A stretch of 64,000 bases of DNA from Hesseltinella vesiculosa. Taxonomy: Eukaryota > Mucoromycota > Mucoromycetes > Mucorales > Cunninghamellaceae. Made by a program: the position numbers and the translations under genes. The notes beneath the pieces are model-generated. The model saw only the letters and a program-made list of their open reading frames with translations. It did no database searches and was not told the origin of the DNA. The stretch spans positions 43,578 through 107,577 of the forward strand of contig MCGT01000054.1 of assembly GCA_002104935.1 (NCBI GenBank), in the 5' to 3' direction. Shown here piece by piece: positions 58,080-64,000 of the stretch (position 1 is its first letter; each line of letters opens with the position of its first letter).

Positions 58080-58420
58080 CAGAAATCTGCGAATGACATG
58101 TGCTGGTCCACTAAAGTTTCGTAGCGCACAATGAAGAGACTCTTCAAGAACCATGCGCAAGAAACTGTTCTTCAATGCGAAGCAGTGCCAACCGCACAGG
58201 AAGTTTGCCCTGACCAGTCGATCATGGACAATCGAGCAACGGTGTTATGCGCTGATGAATCCAGCTTCGAAATAATTGTATTGACGGCACACTTCAGTGT
58301 GACCAGGAAACCTGATGAAGAGCGCGAGCCAAACTGTCCGGGTGGAAATCATTAAAGTGGAGTCACCAACGGCAAGAAAACGGGGATTGGTTTCTTCATG
58401 AAAGATCTTCCCAACGACAG
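58080..58420 (+). pseudogene. Frameshifted Tc1/mariner transposase remnant
   Basis: Read in two frames, the region gives RKFALTSRSWTIEQRCYALM, then, one frame over, LCADESSFEIIV and VTRKPDEEREPNC. These resemble the Tc1 stretch from the linker through the first catalytic Asp (SDESSF-like) to the RKPDEE segment. At least one frameshift and a stop separate the pieces, and no second catalytic region follows. It is a decayed copy of a family different from, or more degraded than, the one at 37.4 kb. Confidence 0.65.
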
Positions 58421-58689
58421 GAAGACCTGCAGCACGGCACCGGAATTTGTCTCAGCTACACAGTGCCCTTTCCAAAGAAATCACCAACTCTTTCTATATT
58501 TTCTTTCCTCCTTACCTTTTCCTTACGGTGGCCATTAAGATATTCTTTTTTTTTAACGAAGAAAACCTGGGTAGGCCAAGTTGAAGCTCCGCCCTACAAC
58601 CTTTGATTCCTGATGGTGCACACACCTTCTAGCTCTTCACTGAGCTACCAGAGAGATTTGCGATTTTTATCAAGATCATTTCTAACCAA

Positions 58690-59505
58690 TTTGCATTGGT
58701 GTGCAAAATTTGAAACAAATTTATTTAGACCAATTTAGCACGGTGGTTTTTGATCAGTTCGCCTGGGGATGCCATGGCGAAAATGGCTGATTTTCATTTT
58801 TTTTAGCTGGAGAAAAGGAGGTGCCAAAACGAAACTGTCGAAAAGTTGGCTGGGTGACCTTCACCAAATGACCTGATTTTTTCAGCAACATCATCAACCG
58901 TGTAATTGCGCATTCTCTCAATATTTAACATTGATCCAATAACTCCAAAGTGCTGTCGAGCGTTTGAGCGTTTGCTACTTTTTTTTTTCAAAATGAAGTT
59001 TGAAAATTAGTGCCATATTCAGCCTCCGCGCAATGCCTTCCATTCCTGACAATGCACGCTGCAAAGTAAGTTCGCTTTGGACAAGTTGGAACGCCATCGT
59101 GAAGTGCGACATCATCAACGCACTGACAGTATATCTTCATCAAATGGGAACTTAGGATTGTTGGTTTGTATTGGAAAACGTTCTACGTTGGGCTTTTGAA
59201 TTGATTTTGGAATTGCCTTGAGTGCACCAGCCTGGATTTGATCACAGTGCGGCGGTTGAATTGTCGCTCATTTATTTTCTTTGTTTTGATAAAAAAAAAA
59301 GCAAACGCTTCAAAGCACTTTTGAGTTATTAGATCGGCGTAAAATAGTGAATGCGGGCGCAAGTGAGTGAATGATGATGGTACTGAAAAATCAGGTCGAT
59401 TGGTGAAAGTCCCCCGGCCAACGTTTCTACAGTTCCGTTTTGGCACCTCCTTTTCTCCAGCTAAAAAAAAATGAAAATCAGCCATTTTCGCCATGGCATC
59501 TCAGA
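58690..59505. mobile_element. Inverted-repeat element made of dispersed repeat copies D and E
   Basis: Copy D (58741-59010, +) and copy E (59285-59505, -) are the same repeat facing inward, separated by about 275 bp of unrelated sequence. The outer ends match as GCCATGGCGAAAATGGCTGA and its complement. The arrangement is that of a non-autonomous element with terminal inverted repeats of about 220 bp. No transposase frame. Confidence 0.7.
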
Positions 59506-59918
59506 CAACCACAATTAGAGGCACGAGACATGCTTCAAAGTCACAGCGACCTGGAACTGATGAAACAAGCAAAATTGTTTTAAAGCATGCAGAAGTGAAG
59601 AATATAGTGACAAATGCAGTACTGGGTATGAAGGTTGCTGATGCTGATTGGAACGGCACAAGACCCGATGTTCTATACCTGCCAACACCTGCTGTGCTAA
59701 ACTCCCTTCCACCTCTCCTGGCTGAAATCCAAAATACCATCGACTCACAATTCCTGCAAAGAGGGTTGATTGATTACTCTCTCAATGTTGTAAAAGTGCA
59801 CAAAGCCCTACCTGTCGTATTATTTTTTGCTGTTCACAAGATATCTCCACGCAACCTTCTTAGCCGCGGTTGGTGCGGGGGTGTGTACAGTGTAGCATGC
59901 GCCTTAGCTAGCGTATAA
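59493..59918 (+). CDS. Uncharacterised reading frame starting inside a repeat
   Basis: A 141-codon frame begins at an ATG within the outer end of repeat copy E (GCCATGGCATCTC). The residues after the repeat edge (SKIVLKHAEVKNIVTNAVLG, DVLYLPTPAVLNSLPPLLAE, FLQRGLIDYSLNVVKVHKAL) have a normal soluble-protein composition and biased codons. It ends in a Cys/Gly-rich stretch that does not look like folded protein. I recognise no family. It may be a gene fragment captured next to, or carried by, the element. Confidence 0.35.
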   Translation: MASQTTTIRGTRHASKSQRPGTDETSKIVLKHAEVKNIVTNAVLGMKVADADWNGTRPDVLYLPTPAVLNSLPPLLAEIQNTIDSQFLQRGLIDYSLNVVKVHKALPVVLFFAVHKISPRNLLSRGWCGGVYSVACALASV

Positions 59919-60449
59919 AACCTTTACATTATTTCTTGCTAAGATCAAGCCTAGCCTGACCAACTAAGGACTCAATTCCAATAATGACCCATTCAAAGTG
60001 TTCACAGCTGTAAATAGATGTGACGTGTGTGAAAAATGGTTCAATGGGCTTAGTCAAGAATGAGGGAGACCGAAGAAAAAGTTTTCAGTCCTGAAAGTCA
60101 GATTGAGAGAAAGAGAGAACGGGAAGAGAGGACCGATGATGTGAGACGTGCCAATAAATGAGTGATACCTTTTTTTTTTTTTTTTTTGTATTTAACAAGA
60201 GGGAAAAAATCAATGGACGAGGAAATGGACGGAAATAGGAGGCCCCAGAAAAAATCACTAACTTAACACCAGTGCCATTTTTCTTTCTTTCTTTATAGCT
60301 TCCTATCGATACCTAACTCATGTACGGTAGTACATCCTAGACTTTTCTGACTTTTCTCAATAAGCACTGTGGTTTTTGATCAGATCGTCTGGGGATGGAT
60401 GCCATGGCGGAAATGGATGATTTTTCATTTTTTAGAAATGACTTTGATA
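59919..60449. repeat. Repeat fragments left of the hairpin element
   Basis: 60110-60165 (GATGATGTGAGACGTGCCAA and flanks) is the reverse complement of 34060-34125. An 18-T run lies at about 60171-60188. 60363-60440 is a truncated copy (F) of the dispersed repeat, beginning GTGGTTTTTGATCAGATCGT and stopping at TTTTTCATTTTTTAG, just before the hairpin element starts. No gene. Confidence 0.6.
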
Positions 60450-60753
60450 CAGAATTTTTAGTGATGATTGGCGCGCAGGATAGAAATTTTAGCAGGCAAA
60501 AGAGAACTAATTCACAGGCAAAATAAAATTGATTGCACGCAAACCAGGTCTGATTTGCACGCAAAGCATTTCCAGTGCACGTGAATCTGGTTCTCCAGCC
60601 ACGCAAACCAGACTTCCGACTCCCGCAAACCTGATCTTCTCCACCCGCAAACCAGATCACCGACTCCCGCAAACTTGATTTCGAAGTGCGGGAAGGCTTG
60701 GATAGTAGGAAGGTGTCATCAACGTGAGTAGCCCGCCCAACCTTCTTTTTTGG

Positions 60754-61130
60754 TCGCACTTACGTTCAAGATGTCATCCAGATGGGTTGCCCGCCGCCCA
60801 ACCATTTTTTATTGTCGCACTTACGTTCAAGGTGTCATCCAGGTGAGTTGCCCGCCGCCCAGCCTTTTTTTCTTGTCGCACTTACGTTCAAGATGTCGTC
60901 CAGATGGGTTGCCCGCCGCCCAGCCTTTTTTTCTTGTCGCACTTACGTTCAAGATGTCGTCCAGATGGGTTGCCCGCCGCCCAACCATTTTTCCTTGTCG
61001 CACTTACGTTCAAGATGTCATCCAGGTGAGTTGCCCGCCGCCCAGCCTTTTTTTCTTGTCGCACTCACGTTCAAGGTGTCATCCAAGTGAGTTGCCCGCC
61101 GCCCAGCCTTTTTTTTCTTGTCGCACTTCG
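60754..61130 (+). repeat. 61-bp minisatellite array, left arm
   Basis: Unit starts TCGCACTTACGTTCAAGATG and contains GTTGCCCGCCGCCCAGCC followed by a T-run. Starts at 60754, 60815, 60876, 60937, 60998, 61059 and 61121: six full units and a seventh start, with a period of 61 (last 62). Units differ at a few positions (GGTGAG/GATGGG, CATCC/CGTCC, AACCATT/AGCCTTT). Confidence 0.92.
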
Positions 61131-61254
61131 ACATCTTTTTTTTTTTTTGGATGACTCGGTACGTTCAAAAAAAAAAGATGTCGTCAACTCCCAAGTTTGA
61201 TAATTTTTGAACATTTTTGAACGTACCGAGTCATCCAAAAAAAAAAAAAGATGT

Positions 61255-61480
61255 CGAAGTGCGACAAGAAAAAAAAGGCTGGGCGGCGGGCAACTCACTT
61301 GGATGACACCTTGAACGTGAGTGCGACAAGAAAAAAAGGCTGGGCGGCGGGCAACTCACCTGGATGACATCTTGAACGTAAGTGCGACAAGAAAAAAAGG
61401 CTGGGCGGCGGGCAACTCACCTGGATGACACCTTGAACGTAAGTGCGACAAGAAAAAAAGGTTGGGCGGGCTACTCACGT
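61255..61480 (-). repeat. 61-bp minisatellite array, right arm
   Basis: Inverted counterpart of the left array, with only three full units plus a partial one (starts marked by GTGCGACAAGAAAAAAA). The left arm has six, so the arms have diverged in copy number while staying almost identical in sequence. Confidence 0.9.
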
Positions 61481-61824
61481 TGATGACACCTTCCTACTAT
61501 CCAAGCCTTCCCGCACTTCGAAATCAAGTTTGCGGGAGTCGGTGATCTGGTTTGCGGGTGGAGAAGATCAGGTTTGCGGGAGTCGGAAGTCTGGTTTGCG
61601 TGGCTGGAGAACCAGATTCACGTGCACTGGAAATGCTTTGCGTGCAAATCAGACCTGGTTTGCGTGCAATCAATTTTATTTTGCCTGTGAATTAGTTCTC
61701 TTTTGCCTGCTAAAATTTCTATCCTGCGCGCCAATCATCACTAAAAATTCTGTATACACTTTATTGAAGTAAAAATGTCGCAATTCAAAAGGAAAGATGT
61801 CGCAGAACAAACTAACAAAAATGG

Positions 61825-62060
61825 AATAAAGTTGGGTGAGTTCAGTATGAATGGGCGAATCAGAGAAACCAAATGGACTTACCAAGGATACGAGAAATGA
61901 AAGGGATAACAAGGGTGAACAAGAAAAAAAATGAGAAGATGCTGAGTTATGTGTTTATGAAGTCTTTACCTAGTTTTCATGTCTTGATGACAGAGCCGCC
62001 GCCTCACACTCACAGAGCGTGGTGCATTGTACAAAGTCGTTGGTAAGATTTCAAAGTCGC
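61825..62060 (-). ncRNA. Fanzor 3'-flanking region, candidate guide-RNA/element-end segment
   Basis: Lies directly 3' of the Fanzor stop codon on the Fanzor strand. Its sequence from 61825 to 62010 recurs, degenerate and without Fanzor coding sequence, at 18480-18705. In TnpB and Fanzor loci the guide RNA is made from the 3' end of the gene and the adjoining element end, so conservation of exactly this stretch is suggestive. No structure was computed and the boundary is not defined. Confidence 0.4.
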
Positions 62061-64000
62061 TCATAAGATTTCACAATTGGTCAGCTGTCCATAGCACCGC
62101 AAAGCAATGCACGTACACGAGAGGGAGTCTCGACCAAAGCAGTTTTTTTGTTGTTGGTAAGCTTCACAGGAGGGGTTGGTGCAGCAAGAGGTACCCAGGT
62201 TCAGTTTCGACCTGCCATTAACAGTTTTGCGGGGGTGAATGATGCGGTGGCGGCAGAAAGGGCATGTCATCGACGTACGGGCTTCATTGGTGACAAGGAC
62301 GATGGTATGTTGTCGTGATATGTGTCGGTGCCATTTGCCACCTAGTCGAAAATGACCGCCCACTCTTGAACCAACCCCAGTGCCCGCATGCCCAATGGCT
62401 TGGATGAGGGTCTTGTCATGCTTTCGCTTGGCATCCACTGGGATTTTCGTCTTCACCAGCCATTGTCGCCATTGTAAGTGTCGACGTCGACGCTCGATTT
62501 GCGGATGGTGGTAAAATTCACGGAGTTTTGCTACTTTAGAGCGTGTTTGGGCAAAGCGATCGTTCAGCTGCTGGACAGTCATGGCTGAGGCTAGGGAATT
62601 GTGCGCAAGGATGGCTTCAGCTTGAGATACTTCTTGACCAGCGCCTGTCTTCAAAAAAATTAAAGAGTTAGATAAGCTCAATGTGGCTAGGAGTTGCTTA
62701 TTTCTTACTTTTTCCTTTGCACGTTGTAATCGTCGCTGCAGCTGGAACTGCCCAGTCTTCCACGCAATATCCTTTGCAACCAACTTTGTTGGTTTTGGTA
62801 ACTTGAAGAATTGGCCAGCCTTCAATTTCTCCAACTCCTCGAGAGTGTGCGTCACCGTTGTGGCCATTGTCACAATACCATAGTCGGTACCAGATAGGAT
62901 ACATTCCTTGAGATCAAGGTCAAGCTGCGTATGGCGAGGGTCCTCCTCTACACGAGTGGTCTTGTTAATCTTGGTTGGAGGAATGGGTGGCGAGGGCTTG
63001 GTTTTTTTGGGCTTCTTGGTGTCAGTTGCCTGCAGGAAAAAAAATCGGAACGTGAGCACCTTCCTGCTCCTTTCTAAGTTCATCTGGACATACCTCCTGT
63101 AAGTGATACCGTGTGCGTCGTAAATTGGCAAGACTATCTTGGGCTGCATGCACGTCACGTGTAGCCTTCTGTGCTGCTGCTTTTAGCCGCCGTTCTTCTT
63201 GAACCATCGCAAACTTGGAGGTTTCTGTCTTGCCTACCAAAAGAAATAAATATAAATGATATGGCTGTTTCCCTGAATCATTCCCTATTCTTTTTGAGCA
63301 CCTTTGATTTTGCTTGTGTTGGAGGTTGATGGATGGTTGACGGTGGCTGTTGTCTTCAATGCACAGCGAGTGCTGCGCAGCTGCTTCGTCATGTCTCGCT
63401 TGGCACTGGTGACGCGGTCTCGTTCTTTTTCGGCAAGTGAGATGGCTTCGCCAATGGTGTCGAGGTCATGAGCAAGGACGTTATCGGTTGTCGCGGAAGT
63501 AGCATCGACATCGGCAGTGGGGGCCTTGAGCCGCTTTTCATACATCGATTGCTGACGTGGCTTGATCGTACAACCAAAGAGCAGCGTATCGAAGGCAGGC
63601 GTCACGTCGATTCGGTAGATGAACTCAGTTCCATTCTTCGTGCAAGCCTTTGTGACTTCATCCATGTCGAAAATAGTGGAGAAGACACTGTGCTTGTTTT
63701 GCCGTGCTGTCCGGATGCATGTTACGCCGTTCGAGCGCATATCGACCCTCTTGTGGAGTAATTCGTACAGGGATGGAGCATTCATGGAAAGGGTGTATAG
63801 CGAACCGGCCGACACAACTGGGCAGTACTGCTGACAAAATGTGTGGTACCCGCAAACACGAAGGACTTGGTTGCCGAGCATGATAAGATTGATTTTGCGG
63901 TATTTGAGGCGCCCGGGATGCTTCGGCCCATCATACACCATGTACGGCTTCAGGTGCTGGTAGATTCGCTTCAGCACGTCGAGCTCATGGCCAGTGGGGT
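62061..64000 (-). CDS. Fanzor: eukaryotic TnpB-like RNA-guided nuclease, N-terminus outside the window
   Basis: Exons in window: 64000-63303, 63233-63094, 63029-62709 and 62648-62061 (62708-62649 is an in-frame 60-nt intron with a GTAAGA donor and CTAAC branch). The 5' end is beyond the right edge. RuvC-like nuclease with all three acidic residues in context: Asp in LSGTDYGIVTMA (RuvC-I), Glu in VLVTNEARTSMTCPFC (RuvC-II), Asp in CFGRDSLSCTCIA (RuvC-III). Between the last two is a four-Cys zinc ribbon (CPFC, and CCTNPSC). A Lys/Arg-rich helical region (HLQWRQWLVKTKIPVDAKRK) precedes the GRFRLGG-like segment, as in TnpB. A coiled-coil region (63.1-63.5 kb) lies N-terminal. The frame has no internal stop once introns are removed. 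Confidence 0.85.

Larger units (their letters stand above)
60450..61752. mobile_element. 1.3-kb hairpin element bounded by TA, with long inverted arms
   Basis: The outer arms, 60450 to about 60745 and 61466 to 61752, are near-perfect inverted copies (ends CAGAATTTTTAGTGATGATT and its complement). Both ends abut a TA (60448-60449 and 61753-61754), as expected for the TA target site of Tc1/mariner-type insertion. The inner part of each arm is a 61-bp tandem array, and the centre near 61140-61250 is again palindromic. No transposase is encoded; the identical peptides from the two arms (start KKVGRATHVDDTFLLSKPSR) only reflect the inverted symmetry. Confidence 0.88.

Noticed and set aside
60750..61154. 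Proline/cysteine-rich repetitive proteins from the 61-bp array
   Set aside because: Open only because the repeat unit happens to lack stops in two frames; composition is that of the satellite, not of a protein.
60754..61480. CRISPR-like array (regular 61-bp spacing)
   Set aside because: The whole 61-bp unit is repeated with no unique spacers; it is a minisatellite in a eukaryotic genome.
61443..61772. Two identical putative proteins encoded from the two arms of the 60.4-61.8 kb element
   Set aside because: The identity is a by-product of the perfect inverted repeat; the frames contain no recognisable domain and are interrupted differently at their ends.

Overview
The window reads as nuclear DNA of an early-diverging filamentous fungus, most probably Mucoromycota (Mucorales-like). 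This is an inference from gene content and style: compact genes, many introns of 50-75 bp with GT..AG ends and CTAAC/CTGAC-type branch sites, long poly(A)/poly(T) tracts between genes, and a velvet regulator beside ordinary eukaryotic genes. No bacterial features, rRNA or tRNA genes were recognised. Exon boundaries were worked out by hand by matching splice-site phase and known protein families. Where every junction closes in phase the model is given as firm; elsewhere doubt is stated.

Layout. 0-32 kb is gene-dense: an MNN1-type mannosyltransferase (cut by the left edge), a 2OG-Fe(II) oxygenase, a seven-TM protein, ATG17, SNF7/VPS32, a small unknown gene, a sphingoid-base kinase, an HMO1-like HMG-box protein, CDC73, an SLC25A46-like outer-membrane carrier, a Golgi-type glycosyltransferase with a discoidin-like tail, a mitochondrial RRM protein, VPS34, TFIP11/Ntr1, a PR/SET protein, a short coiled-coil protein with a PACT-like end, allantoinase and a SWAP-type splicing factor. 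Four of these (ATG17, SNF7, sphingoid-base kinase, VPS34) act in membrane lipid signalling, autophagy or endosomal sorting and lie within about 18 kb.

32-43 kb is gene-poor and repeat-rich: a nearly perfect 250-bp foldback, fragments of dispersed repeats, a PAF-acetylhydrolase gene, a decayed Tc1/mariner element and a solitary RRM fragment. 43-58 kb is again gene-dense: phosducin-like PLP2, a Ser/Pro-rich unknown, a velvet-domain factor, a BTB protein, the alternative clamp loader CTF18, an FHA-kinase of the Rad53/Chk2 type with altered active-site residues, and AIM19.

58-64 kb is a mobile-element zone: a second Tc1 relic, an inverted-repeat element, a 1.3-kb hairpin element bounded by TA and built of 61-bp tandem units, and, running off the right edge, a Fanzor (eukaryotic TnpB-like RNA-guided nuclease) gene whose three RuvC acidic residues look intact. 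The stretch just 3' of the Fanzor gene has a solitary degenerate copy near 18.5 kb, a candidate for the conserved guide-RNA/element end. The Fanzor locus and the two large hairpins are the most interesting content.
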